A stretch of 64,000 bases of DNA from Scleromitrula shiraiana. Its lineage: Eukaryota; Ascomycota; Leotiomycetes; Helotiales; Sclerotiniaceae. The notes under the pieces were generated by a model that was not told the origin of the DNA, ran no database searches, and was given only the letters and a program-made list of their open reading frames with translations. Positions 44,699-56,700 of the stretch are shown piece after piece. The first letter of the stretch is position 1, and every line of letters begins with the position of its first letter. Location: positions 1,426,001 through 1,490,000 of the forward strand of contig JABELC010000012.1 of assembly GCA_028455995.1 (NCBI GenBank), in the 5' to 3' direction. Both the position numbers and the translations under genes were made by a program.

Positions 44699-46332
44699 AT
44701 GACGGATGCGGCGGCCAGCAACAAGAGGAAAGAGAGCGGTGGGAGGCATGGTGATAGTAGAGGTATGAAGAGAGCTAAGGTATGTTTTTCAGTGGTTTAA
44801 TTGTTACGGTTGGATTGATTTGATGGGAGAGTTGTTGCTTGGGGTTTCTTGACATTACTTGGTTCTCAACTTTGCTTTATTTGAGTTGCATGTTCATCCT
44901 TAGTAGGATGTGTGATTGACTGGCTCTGTTCAGGAAGGCTTATTACCAAGGGGAAGGATGGCGGTGGAGGTGATAGAGGCGATGGTCAGGATTCTGGATG
45001 GATGTTTTGCAAAGCATTTCTTAATGGTCGTACCGAGGACTCTAAGATCCTGAGTGGTGTCTCTTTCAATGGCTAGAAAATATTGTTTCCTGTATCGACG
45101 TTAGCAGTGGCTTTCGATGAGAACGTTGCTCTTTATATTCCTTTAAAAGTCATTGTCATAGTGTTTTCACGTGATATGCTGTGTAGTGTCACTGTTAACA
45201 TGCTAATATCTTGTGCAGGGTGGCACCAATGGAAAATGGAAAACTCCACATCAACAAACGAAAATGGCTTCCATTGTACCCCGAGGTGGAAGGATAGAAC
45301 CGGGTGACCAGGGAATATTTGCAACTTGTATCAAAGGCAAGGAAGGAAAGGCAACGGAAGAGTTAAAAGGTTTATTTGATGAGGTCAGCCTCTTCTTGTT
45401 ATTAAATAACATGAACTTCACGCTGAATATTGATTAGTGCGCCGAAAAATTCTACAACATTTCAGTGAAATCAAGCAGCAAAAATGATGATGATGATGAC
45501 GATGCTGGCGATTCAGTTGATGATATAGAAGCATCCATTCGGGAGGAAGTTGCCGCTCAAAAAGACGAAAAGTTATTTTCTGCTGTATATCTCGATATTC
45601 AATGCGTCTTGTTCTTCAAAACTCGAGCACCAATCGACCCAGTAGATTTTGTTCACAGGATATGCGAAGCAACATTATCAAGCGGTGTAAGAAAGTTAAA
45701 ATATGTTAACCGTCTTACGCCAGTATCAATCATTGGCAAGGCGAACGAAAAGGGTATTGAAGAGATTGGACAAGCTGTATTGAGTACTCATTTCCAGCTT
45801 GCTGGACAAGCCTCAAGTGCAGAGGCTGCTGCATCTTCGGTATGTTTTCTTTTTTTCGGCGCGTATGATGGCCACGACATTGAAGTTCTAGCCTCATTGT
45901 TAAATTTGGTTGAGTTAAACTTCTGAGCTGATGCATATTAACTGAGTTCTAGTACGCAATTCGACCCACGATACGCAACCACAATACGCTCAAACGGGAC
46001 GCGGTGATCAAACAGGTTGCATCTCTTGTAGGCGAGAATCACAAGGTAGATCTCACTAAGCCAGACAAAGTTATAATAATCGAAATCTACCAGGTATGCC
46101 AAAACAACAACAGTGCATGCATTGAAAGAATACACTAACTCACATTGGCTAGTCTATCTGTGGTATAAGTGTCGTAGGGGAGGACTGGGAAAAGCTTAAA
46201 CGATATAATCTATACGAACTCCACCAGACGAAGTCAAAGTCCGGAGCACTAGAAGATGTCAACTCAAAGGCTATGCCCGATACCGTAACTCCAAACGAGA
46301 ATCGGGAACCTGAAAACGCAACCGGCAATTAG
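44699..46332 (+). CDS. TAN1: tRNA cytidine acetylation adaptor TAN1 (THUMP domain)
   Basis: TAN1/THUMPD1 binds tRNA and partners the acetyltransferase Kre33/NAT10 to form N4-acetylcytidine at position 12 of Leu and Ser tRNAs. There are five exons: 44699-44779, 45219-45383, 45438-45839, 45953-46093 and 46153-46332, giving 322 residues. Exon 1 encodes a Lys/Arg-rich N-terminus (MTDAAASNKRKES). It joins in phase, across a long 439-bp intron, to GGTNGKWKTPHQQTKM, the family N-terminal motif. Then come IEPGDQGIFATCIKGKEGKA, an acidic Asp run, and the THUMP domain with FFKTRAPIDPVDFVHRICE, YAIRPTIRNHNTLKRDAVI and KPDKVIIIEIYQSICGISVV. All four junctions are in phase 0. The first exon is less certain because intron 1 is unusually long for this window, but its basic residues and donor GTATGT fit well. 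Confidence 0.9.
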
Positions 46333-48973
46333 CTGTTTTGGATGACTAGCATCGTTTTAGTAACATTTATATATCTAAATCTCCGCTAGAGAAAACGTAA
46401 TGCCCCTTTGACAGCTGTGGCGCAGATCCAGAAGACATCGAGAAATTCATGCATCACCTTGCTGGGGTTTAGACCAGCTTACACAGCGATTATGATGGCA
46501 CCTAACTTCTAGACTTGCTACGGGTATTTGACAGAAACTCTAAGCATAGCGCGAAAGCTTGACCGCTACATGACAGCTCTCGGGAATACGTCCACGGATG
46601 CTGCAATAGAACGGAAAACGTGCGTTGTAGAGAAATAGCCTATTTGAGCGGCTAATATCTATAATCAATCCGTGATACTATAGATATGATATGATATGAT
46701 ATGATTTGATGATATGATATGGTATGGTATGATATGATGATACCAATGCAAATTACCAGCCACCTCCAACCTCCAACAAAGAAAAATTTCAACAGATGTG
46801 ACGTATGTAGGTTTGCTATTTTGGTTTCTTCACACTATCACTGTCACTGTCATTGTCACTGTCATTGTCATTGTCACTGTCACAGTCGCGGTATAAGTAT
46901 CCATCCATTGTATTCATCAATCCATTGTACCATACTGTCAACGACATCGTACATCATACATCGAACATCATACATCGAACATCGTACATCGAACATCATA
47001 CATCATACACCCGACATGCAAATTCGCTACAAGGCGCCCAATTGGGGACGAGCACTCGGGCCAGCAAAAACCATCATTTTTTCAATGCGCGACTAACCGG
47101 ATCGGCAGAAAATAGGCGAACAGATTCTATGTATCTATGTATGGGGGAGAAAAGAGGATTGCAATTATTAATTTTTTTTATTTTTTTTTTTATTTTTTTT
47201 TGGGGGGGGGGGGGGGGGGTTTGGAGAGACTGGATATCCGAGGAGATCTGTGGAGGGGGGGGATTAAATACCTCGGGGGAAAGTATCCGATGCATGCATG
47301 CATGCATGTATGTATTGTATGATTTGTATGATTTGTATTTGTATGGTTTGTATGATTTGTATGATGATGATGATGATGATCCATCTGTAGTACATCGGAC
47401 CAATATCTATCTATCATGGGCTGAATACATATTATACTTATTTATGTAAGTAAGTAAGTAAATATGTAAGTCGAATCGAGATCAACTCATGCAAAGATAA
47501 TATTTTTTTTTTTTTAATTTTTTTAATTTTTTTTTAAAAAAAAAGAAAGAAAGAAAGCTACGGAGAATAAAATATACGACGATTTGGGAGCCTTACCGTC
47601 GGGACGTTTCACACATTTTTGGGGGGTGAGGGGATGAGGGGGGGGGGATCATTCGATAACATCTGTATGTAATTTTTATGCTATTGCATTGATTGATTAA
47701 AATATGAGAATAAAAAGAGAAAAGGGAAAAGGGAAAAGGGAAAGTGTTTTAATACAGAACAGTTTTTCTTCTCTTCTGGGACATCCTAGCTGCTTTGTTG
47801 TCTGTCAAACGCTGAAAAATGTATTCCTATATCAATAGACTTGATCATTATATTGAGGGTTTTGCTGTACAGTAAGATGAGATGTAAGATGTAAGATGTA
47901 AGATGTAAGATGCAGCAACATGTCAGATGCAAGATGTACACCGAGAGTTGAAGATGTGAAGATGTGAAGATGTGAAGATGTGATGAACTTTCCATTAAAC
48001 ATTATACATACATTACATATTATATATTACACATTACACATTACACATTACACAAGTAGGAATTACACATGTAGGAACTACACATCTAGGAATTACCTAG
48101 ATACGTATGCAAATAATACAGCACGGGAATACCGATACAAAATATGCAAGAATTCTCAAAGTAGAAACTAACATTTGACATATTGTACCTGGACAATAGA
48201 GTTCCCACCATTCCCATTAGACGATTGAAGTGGGGGGGGGGGGGGGAGGGAGGGGGGGAATCCAAGTAATTTTAAGCTTACAGGCAAATCCAATCCAATC
48301 CAATCTTATCCAATCTCATCCAATCTCATCCCAATACAAGAAAATAAGCATCTTTGAGGCGCGCTTCTCATCTTCATGTTCACCTTCATCTTTATTTTCA
48401 TCTTTATTTTCATCTTTATTGTTGATTACTATTTTACTATTATCTATTCATAATTTGTGTTATTTTATTTTATGTTATTTTATTTTATTTTAACTTGATC
48501 CAGCTTCATCCCAACTCCTCCCCCCTTCTCATTCATTCATTCATTCATTGATTCATTCATTCATTTACTTAATAACAAATCAAACGCTATATATATAAGA
48601 ATCTATCTGGCCATAAACCAGTGATGACCTAGTCTCATTTAATAATACCCGCGAATAATTTATGCATACACCGGCTCACTCGCTTGTCTATACTTTGTTT
48701 GATCCAGTAGATAAATTCTTATACTGTACTGTACTGTACTGATACCAAACTGTTGCGAGTAAATATATATACGTACGTACGTATACATACATGTCAGTGG
48801 GAAATCCATATGTGCCCACATACATATATATCGCATCGCATAACATAACATAACATAACATAACAATTCACGTATATCTACCGAGTACTTTTAAGTACTT
48901 TACTTAATCCGATCTTCATCTCCCCAAATCAACGCATAAAATAAACTATCTTCTCCCATCGAAGAAAACAAAA

Positions 48974-49005
<32 letters not shown>

Positions 49006-49803
49006 AGCTTTGATTTTCTTCCAATTTCGAGTTTCTGTCGTCTACACCCTGGGATTTTCTAAGTATCCTCGCTTGCATTTTCCCAAACAGAAAAGTCTGA
49101 TACACAGTTACGTACTGCATTGTATGCTCCATCCATCTCCATTCATCCACCTTTCATCCAATATCAAGGGTTTCTTGCTTAAGGAGGTGGCTGCCTCGCA
49201 GGCACCCACCTAGACATACATACATACAATACATACATACATACAATACCACGTCAATATTCAAGGTCTCAATCCACAGAAAAAAGTTCCTCGGGACTTT
49301 CACATTTGCTCTATCTCCACACATGCACGAGATACAACAAGAGGTTCAAGATAAGCTTCAAGATTCAATATCGCCAAGGAATGCATAAAGGGCCCGCTAG
49401 TGTTATCCAGGATTGATCGGTTTTGGAAGAAGAGGGACCGCCTTTCAAACACCAATTAGATTCTATCCTTCAGCCACAGTTCGATAATAGGTATACAGAA
49501 CAAGTCCGCCTGCAACAGTATCACCGAATATCTAAGTCAACTCTACGGCATATCACTTTCGCATCTTCCCGTTCTCGAATTGGGGACCCTCGTCAGAGAA
49601 AATCGTTGTCGGACGAGAAAGGGTCAACCCTTGATACTCCACCTTAAGCTAGGGATCGACCTAGTCCTAGTTGTGTTCCTGACCTGGTTAGATTTGCCCT
49701 ACAGCATCACAATCAAACCTAATTTAGACAACCCATCCAAACACGATCAATTCAAAATAAACAAACAAGCCCACCCGGTTGTACCCAAATACCACCTCAC
49801 AGC
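46333..49803. other. Microsatellite-dense intergenic region
   Basis: This 3.5 kb region has no supported gene. It is crowded with simple repeats from 46687 to 49255. From about 49280 to 49803 it becomes ordinary mixed sequence that probably forms the promoter and leader of the following APH-like gene. One short upstream frame begins with ATG at 49324 (21 codons plus stop, MHEIQQEVQDKLQDS...). Confidence 0.5.
46687..49255. repeat. Dense microsatellite cluster
   Basis: The runs, in order, are ATATG/ATGGT pentamers (46687-46740), a TCACTG/TCATTG hexamer (46845-46880), CATACATCGAA-type units (46943-47010), T runs followed by 18 G (47172-47219), (GCAT)n (47291-47307), GTATGATTT and ATG repeats (47308-47381) and long T runs (47503-47535). 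They continue with a G-rich patch (47621-47648), AAAAGGG (47726-47746), GATGTAA and GATGTGA arrays (47876-47985), ACATT repeats (48000-48060), a second G run (48232-48258), CCAAT repeats (48286-48330), CATCTTTATTTT repeats (48370-48420) and (CATT)n (48530-48565). The last are TACTG (48722-48740), (ACGT)n (48770-48783), (CATAA)n (48838-48865), (AAAAC)n (48970-49003) and CATA (49210-49250). Frames through it are repeat translations. Confidence 0.8.
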
Positions 49804-51096
49804 ATGGCATCTTCTAAGACGGCCGTGCCGGGCAAGTCCTTCAAGACATCACTCATGTACTCGGTGCCGGTACGACGTCTCAAGGATATACTTAGCCATG
49901 TGGTACCGGATCTCAAATTCGGAAGTTTCGAGGAATTGCCATCGACCCAGCTACCCAGACTATACACTCTCAACATGTCGGACGACAATAAGCTTCTGCT
50001 TTCCTTTGCGCCTAGTTTGGCCGTCAGACTCTTGAGACATGAGACCACGCTTCAGTATTCCGAGGCAACATTGGTCCATTTTCTCGAGACGTCGAACAGG
50101 AAGAGCGATGGCTTAGATCATAGTATGGATCTAGGTGGCGACGAGGGAACAGTGAACATGAGAGAAGTGGTACCGAAAATGCTAAAGCATTCGTCTAACA
50201 ATCGAGAGATGGCATACCCATACACAATATTCGAGCATACGGCAGGAAAAACACTATCATCACTGTCGGCATACCTCAGTGAACCCGAGCGTCGCCTCAT
50301 CGACAAACAGGTCGGTTCATTGACGAGAAACCTAGCTTCCTTAACGTCACCCACCGGCACATTCGGCACAGCAGCTCGAGTGCTACCAGATCCATTCAAA
50401 CAATCTCCACCTTCTGCTCCAGTAGGTGAAGGCTCGCCAACATGGGCAGAAGCTTTTCATAATCTGCTCGAATCCGTCCTGAGGGACGGAGAAGATATGG
50501 CGGTTTTATTACCATATGATGTAGTGCGATCGCACTACCAACGACTATCATGGCGTTTAGACGCAGTAACACTACCAAGACTGGTGCTACTAGATTTAGG
50601 AGAAAGAAACGTAATGGCTGAGAAGAACGGACAGAAAGAAGGAAGCTCATCGATACCAAGCCAAAGCGTCAAAGTGACCGGGCTCCGAAATTGGAGCCAG
50701 GGAATGTTCGGCGATCCCTTGATCTCGAGTGTTTTTGAGAATCCCAGTGAAGGCTTCTTGGAAGGGTGGAGAGCTGCCGACGATAATGATCTCATTGAAG
50801 ATACGGGGAACGCGGACATTAGATTATTGCTCTATCGATGCTACCGGGCTGTGCTAGGCATAGTAACAGAACACTACCGACCGCAGCCCGATAGCAGTCG
50901 AAGGGAGCTAGAAAACAGGAGGAATCTGACCAATGCATTGGCGGACTTGGAGAAAGTCGATATCGCCGTACACGACGCTTTGAAGCGATCGAGAAGCGAG
51001 AGTTTATCGGTGTCTCCCCGGGAGGCCGAGGGTTGCAAGAGACAGAAAATGTACCATGATGAAAAAATGAAGCTTACTAGCGTTCTTAACTTGTAA
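49804..51096 (+). CDS. Aminoglycoside-phosphotransferase-like (kinase-fold) protein, altered active site
   Basis: This is an intronless gene of 430 residues. Its C-terminal half resembles the APH/choline-kinase fold seen in many fungal proteins of unknown role. The segment LVLLDLGERNVMAE aligns with the catalytic loop HGDxxxxN: the Asp and the Asn are kept at the right spacing, but the His and Gly are Leu. The segment VTGLRNWSQGMFGDPL aligns with the metal-binding ITGVIDWE...GDPL motif, with Asn in place of Asp. It could therefore be a pseudokinase or just a divergent subfamily; this alignment was made by eye. The N-terminal half (RRLKDILSHVVPDLKF, NKLLLSFAPSLAVRLLRHE) would correspond to the nucleotide-binding lobe. 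The last ~60 residues are basic, with KRQK. It converges with ECD (82 bp between stops). Confidence 0.75.
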   Translation: MASSKTAVPGKSFKTSLMYSVPVRRLKDILSHVVPDLKFGSFEELPSTQLPRLYTLNMSDDNKLLLSFAPSLAVRLLRHETTLQYSEATLVHFLETSNRKSDGLDHSMDLGGDEGTVNMREVVPKMLKHSSNNREMAYPYTIFEHTAGKTLSSLSAYLSEPERRLIDKQVGSLTRNLASLTSPTGTFGTAARVLPDPFKQSPPSAPVGEGSPTWAEAFHNLLESVLRDGEDMAVLLPYDVVRSHYQRLSWRLDAVTLPRLVLLDLGERNVMAEKNGQKEGSSSIPSQSVKVTGLRNWSQGMFGDPLISSVFENPSEGFLEGWRAADDNDLIEDTGNADIRLLLYRCYRAVLGIVTEHYRPQPDSSRRELENRRNLTNALADLEKVDIAVHDALKRSRSESLSVSPREAEGCKRQKMYHDEKMKLTSVLNL

Positions 51097-51177
51097 TTAA
51101 TAATACCCAAATATCCAAGCAACGATTCTTCAAGGATATTTTTTTTTTAACATATGTATGTATATATTTCTAGCCAT

Positions 51178-53245
51178 TTATTCTGGCTTCTTCGATCCCG
51201 TTTCTTCTGCGTCGTCTTCGTCGCGAGGTAATTTCATTCCTAGCATACCCAAAAGATTGCCCCCAGGCCCGGCCATCCCTCCTTGACTCTTAAAGCTTTC
51301 CAATAGATTTTTAGCTAAATTGAAATCGATATGCAATTCCTCGTCGCTTTCTTCTTCCTCCTCCTCTTCTTCTTCCAGAGATTCATCTTTTTCGACATTG
51401 TTTTTACCTTTGTCTACCGTAGTTTTCTTTCCTTTCAAAGCGGCAATTTTGCTAGGCGTTGGATCCAGATTCAGAGCACCTGCCTCATTTAATTCCGCCT
51501 CCATTCTCTTCATCACTTTTTTGATTTCTTCCATCTCATTATCCTTGTCTGCATCATCGTCATCGTCATCGTCACTGTCGATTTCTTCGATTGTGCGAGA
51601 TTTGGAGGAATTTACAGGTGCTCTGGTTTCATCTATGTCATCTGATGGCATACCCATCATCTCTCTCATCATCTTTGCGAATTCAACCTCGTCGAAACTG
51701 ACATCTCTATCTTCTTCGCTGTCTTCGTCATCTTCATCTTCATCATCTTCATCTTCATCATCTTCGTCTTCATCATCGTCGTAATCCATATCATCCAGTT
51801 CAGCCCCATCGGCACCTGCATCCTCATCGTTAAGAAAAGCTTCGAATCGCTCCACCATCTTTTTGAGATCCGCCTCGGTCTTTGCGTCGCCGAATCCTGA
51901 CGGTGGTTCTGGACCGAAAGATCCGGGAGGGCCTGCTGTTCTCTTTTCTTTATTTTTACCATCTAGTTCTCTTTCAAAGTCTTCAAAATTGATGTCGAGC
52001 CATTTTTCATCATCCTCCCTCCTTACATCTTTCCATGTTGATATTTCATCATCGCCAGGGAGAGAAAGGTTAGCTTCATCGCCCAAGTCCTCTAAGAGGA
52101 TGTTAATTTCTCGGACGGATCGGTTGTCGCCGTTTTTTGGATCTGTTACTAACATTTCAAATCCCGAGGTAACCTTCATTCCTATTTCCAGTTGTGCAGA
52201 TGAATTAGAGTTTGCACTATTATTAGAACGCACTAGAATATCCTTCCATGCAGCAGGCGCCGAGAATTGCTGAGACTTTAGCTGGGCATAAAGAACTTTA
52301 GTGAATCGTGTGGAGACAGTAACCAAATCTTCTGGAGGAAATACAAGGTTCGACGAGACTGCTTGAAGGGGCTTCAATGCAATTGGATCCCGAAGATAGA
52401 ATGCTTCAACAGCTGGTGCGATTGATGTAGGTCGAGTGTGTAAAATGTATGCAAGTTTTCTTGGTATAGTGATGCAAGCATGATGGAGCGAGGCCACAAT
52501 TTGCGCCGGATAATTTCGAAGTCGATAAAACGCTTCCGCCTCGATCAGCGGTGAGTGTATGAGGTTGCTTGGAGTTAAAATTATAGTTGTGTGAGCTTCT
52601 TCTAGAGTAAGTGGACGAGATACTGGAGCAGTAGTGTTTGTCGAGGAATCAGTAACTGCAGTCAAAGGTATTATATGAAGAGCATTGTTATGAATCCATA
52701 CCTATAAGGCGTCAGAACATCAAATTCCGCGGATACTTCTAAGAACCTACCCGGTTGTCTGCAATTTCGGGATTAAGCCATCTTGGGAGAGCGTTTGCAG
52801 CTTCAATCAGTAGGAATTCGCCATCGGAATCAACAACTTTAATCCATAGTTTTGGAAATCGACTGCTTAATTCTTTGAGTATATACACAATGAGCCATTC
52901 GTCTTCAACGGAATCTCCATAATTCGTAAGTCCATGTAGGTACATCGAGCCTATTGTAACATAAGCATTTGATTCGTAGGATATCTTCATAAGTATCATA
53001 CCCTTTCCGGTCTCTACCTCTATCTTGAACCCATCGCGCTGCCATATATAATCCTTCAGAAGATCCTTTACAAGTTTCAAAGATTCTTTCCGCACATCCT
53101 CTAACCTAGCAAGTAAGTCTTTTTGTGATTTCAATCCTGCATCAATAATGAAAAGCGAGTATTCGACACAATCCTCAGGAAGTCGCTTTGGAAACCCATT
53201 AAAGTCTTCACCAAATCCACCAAATTCATTCTCCATTCCATCCAT
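51178..53245 (-). CDS. Ecdysoneless / SGT1-family protein (ECD)
   Basis: ECD-family proteins (named SGT1 in older domain nomenclature) act in cell-cycle progression and in assembly of spliceosomal U5 snRNP components. There are two exons, 53245-52751 and 52701-51178, giving 672 residues; human ECD is about 644. Exon 1 encodes LPEDCVEYSLFIIDAG, then YIWQRDGFKIEVE, DSVEDEWLIVYILKELS and ANALPRWLNPEIADNR. The 49-bp intron is removed in phase 0, giving DNR-VWIHNNALHIIP, the expected continuation. Later come AQIVASLHHACITIPRKLAY and AVEAFYLRDPIALKPL. The C-terminal third is strongly acidic, with long Asp/Glu runs encoded at about 51720-51800 and 51350-51380, and ends MLGMKLPRDEDDAEETGSKK. The gene is divergent from the spindle pole gene (507 bp). 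Confidence 0.9.
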
Positions 53246-53752
53246 GTTGAAGAGCGCAAGATAAACAATAGTTGATCAGATGTATCCCGCTCTATTGTTG
53301 AAGTTTGTTCTCATTTGAAAGATAGAGAGAGGCCAAGTAATTAAATACCTACACAGCCTTGGAAGGCTGATATCAAATGCGACGGTTGGATCAAGAATTG
53401 GTTGGATTCACTAGAGTGGATGTACCGAAGCAGGGGGTATCTTTTATTTTGATTTCACTTCACTTCCCATACCCGACACTAACCTGCATTGGGAAAGAAC
53501 GTAAACAAATCAACCTTGGAAGATAATCGCGTTAACGACCGATAACCAAAATATCAAAATATTCTTCTTCAACGCGTCTGAAAAATATCAATCCCAAGTT
53601 TTATTTTTGTGCAATTGCTACTTTGATAAGATACCACTTTGGTTTTGGAGTTCATGGCTTTTATACCAAGTTTCGCATTTCCATTGCATTGAATACTAAC
53701 TTTTTTTCTTCCCTATTAAATCGAGCCTAAGAGCTCATATACAATTCTCGAG
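53246..53752. promoter_or_regulatory. Divergent promoter region, ECD / spindle pole gene
   Basis: These 507 bp lie between two divergent start codons and include a T-rich stretch just before the plus-strand ATG (53700-53710). No coding frame is seen. Individual promoter elements cannot be assigned. Confidence 0.45.
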
Positions 53753-56700
53753 ATGGTACAAGCTGGGATAGCAGGGCTCGATACGCCGCGGACAGTCAAC
53801 GGCGATGGAACTTACCTGGGCACTCATGTGCTTGATTTCGATATATCGCAAGAACAATCCTTCCAATCTCCCTCCAAAGACAATAACCTCTTGTCACAAA
53901 TGCAAAATGGTCGACGTGGTATCAACCTCCGAACTCCAAGGAGTCGTGCCGCGCTAGGCGACAGACGAAACGTGCCGGCAGGACTTGGGGCGGGAGAGTT
54001 CACTCCTTTACTGAAGAGCGCTACGAGGAACAGTGCTCGAATGAATGGGAGAGAGAATGTTGCTTCAACCCCGGCATTTCTACGCCAGGGAGGATTGAAT
54101 AACATCCCCGAAGGATTTTCACCTTTGCCAGCTGGATCGACGTATGGGGACGACTCTACAAGAACTGGCTCATATACAGCTGGTACACCAATGCCGAATA
54201 TCGATAGTAGCATGGCTGAGACACCTATGGCTCTTCTATCGAGACGGAACGAAGGACCTGGCGTTTTACAAGATGGCAATCAATTATCTTTACGTGAACA
54301 AGAAAATGTCATTGATAAGATTGAGAAAGAGAACTTTGGCTTGAAGCTCAAAATTCACTTCCTAGAGGAAGCCTTGAGGAAAGCGGGGCCCGGGTTTAGC
54401 GAAGCTGCCTTGAAAGAGAATACGGAACTTAAGGTCGACAAAGTTACAATGCAAAGGGAACTCCAGCGATTTCGAAAGACGTTAACTGCTGCCGAAAAGG
54501 ATGTCGATCAATACCGCCAGCAAATTCTGGACATGCAAGATAAATTCAAACGAAAACATGCTAATGCTGGGCAACAGGAGGAACTGGACAATTTGCGCCA
54601 AGTATTGGAAGAGAAAGAAGCTGAACTTAACCGAGTGCGGAGCCAGGAAGACAAATATGAAGAATACGAGGACAAGATTCACGATCTGGAATCGGATTCG
54701 AGGGAGAAGGATCGTATTATCAATGATCGAGAAGACGACATCGACAACCTCAAGGATGATCTTGAGAAACGCGCGGAGACGATTGCAGATTTGGAAGCAG
54801 CTTTGAAAAAATCGCAGCGCCGGGCTGTGGAGCTGGAAGAAAAGGACCAGTCCAGTGAAGAACTCAAGGAAGCTGAATCGCTGATTGAAGAGTTGGAGCG
54901 CGATGTAGAACGCTTAAAAAGTGAGCTCGGGGATGCGAAGGAAGGTTGTGAGGATGCGATTAGGGAGAAGGAGCGTGCCGAAGCTAATCTCGAAGAGCTT
55001 CAAGACGAGATGGCGAATAAGTCTATCACTACAAGAGGCTTAAATCGACAGGTCGAAGAGAAGGCCAACCGATTACAGGATGAACTAGAAGATCTTCGGG
55101 AGCGACACCAGAACCTAGAGCAACAGCACAGCGACAAAACAAGGGAGATCAGAAAATTGCAGGACAAATTGGAAGAACTTGCCCGTGACAATGAAGTAAG
55201 CGAGCAGAAGATCCAGAACAAGCTTGATATTCTTCAAAATGAACATGAGAAAACGGTTCGCGAATGCAACACACTTGTCAAAAAACTCGAAACCTTCAGA
55301 AAGGATGATCAGCAAAGACATGATGAGAGGGACTTACTCCAGAACCGTCATGATGCTCTTACATCTGAATCTGCTAGTCTCCAAGCCGAATTAGCCAAAG
55401 CCAAAGATTTGATTGAGGAATTGGAGGACAAATTGGAGCACGAGAAGACTTTGGCACTCGCTAGCGAACGAGATGTTCGAAACGAATATATGGAGGAAAT
55501 TGGCCGCTTAGGCGACGAAGTTGAAGATCTTAAAGCGGAAATTAAGGAGAAAGAGCGCCTGTATGATGATGATATCGAAAAGTGGGAGAGTGAAAAGCGC
55601 AACTTGGAGATTCAACGTACTCAGGCTGAGGAACAAGCAGCAGGCCTTCAAAAAACCATCGACCAATTGCAACAAGCTGAAGGATCTCTATCTGGACGAG
55701 AATCGAGACTTAAGGAAGCCATGCGTAGCGAGAAGGAAAGACATGAAAGCCAAGAAGCGTTACTAACCCGTCAGATTAACGAATTAAACGAGGATATTCA
55801 AACTCGTCAAAATGCTCTTGAGGACTCTAGATCTGAACTCGCCGGCATTCGCGAGGAACTTAGACTCAGTCACCGAGAGCAAAAATCAATGGCCGAGAAG
55901 ATTGAAGGTCTTGAGGACGAGGTTGAAATCCTGCAGACAAGTCTCGATGAAGAGAGTGATCAAGCGAACCAGGATGTTAATGCGGCCAAACACGAATCAG
56001 AAAGCCTAAGACGACAGTTGCAAGCACTAAAGCATGATCTCGCTCAAGCAGAGGCAGCTGCCGCAAGCGCGAGAACCGAGCTCGAGGCATTCCACAGTGA
56101 CTTCCAAGCAGACCAAGGCTCGACGGAGAGTCTTAACAAGTTGCTGAAAGCCCACGAAGCTCAATTGTTGAAGGTTCGACAAGACAAACAAAACCTACAG
56201 GACCAAATGGGAAAGGTCAATATCGAACTTCATTCACTCCGATCGTCAAATGCTGAACTCAAAGCCGAACGAGATGAACTTTCTAGTCAGTTAAAATCGT
56301 TGCAGCAGCGAGAAGATGATACTTTCCGTCTGGATCAGGAGAGGGTTGATCTCCGAACAGCCAAGATGAAACTCGACCACGAAGTGCGCCGACTTCGAGA
56401 GGAGAACAAGAATGCTATAGAGGAGCAAAAAGTCATCGAGAAGGAACTCCAACAAGAAGTTGAGAGAGCTAGCACAGAAGAAGCCCGGCTCAATTCGGAA
56501 ATTCAAGACCTGCATCGAATACTCAGAGGCTCATCCGAAAAGAGAGAATTGTCTACGGCCAAGAAGACCATCCATAACTTGGAAGAGCGCATCCTAGAAC
56601 TGGAAAGTCAACAATTATCAGGCGACCAGCAAGATGAACCCACCCATGAGTTATCTGAACTTCGACAGAATCTCTCCGCCGCACGTAAGAAGGAAGCCGA

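Noticed and set aside
44456..44749. 97-codon minus-strand frame with an Arg/Ser-rich, mitochondrial-like start
   Set aside because: Its start lies antisense within TAN1 exon 1, the only candidate intron breaks its frame, and no family motif is visible.
47137..47449. Frames with Asp, His or Tyr-Asp-Leu repeats on both strands
   Set aside because: They are translations of ATG, GTATGATTT and homopolymer runs.
49423..50035. Overlapping plus-strand frames of 74 and 151 codons before and across the APH-like start
   Set aside because: They open at TTG rather than ATG, lack motifs, and the larger one overlaps the APH-like gene in another frame.
51320..51784. 154-codon plus-strand Ser-rich frame
   Set aside because: It is the antisense of the Asp/Glu-rich tracts of ECD.
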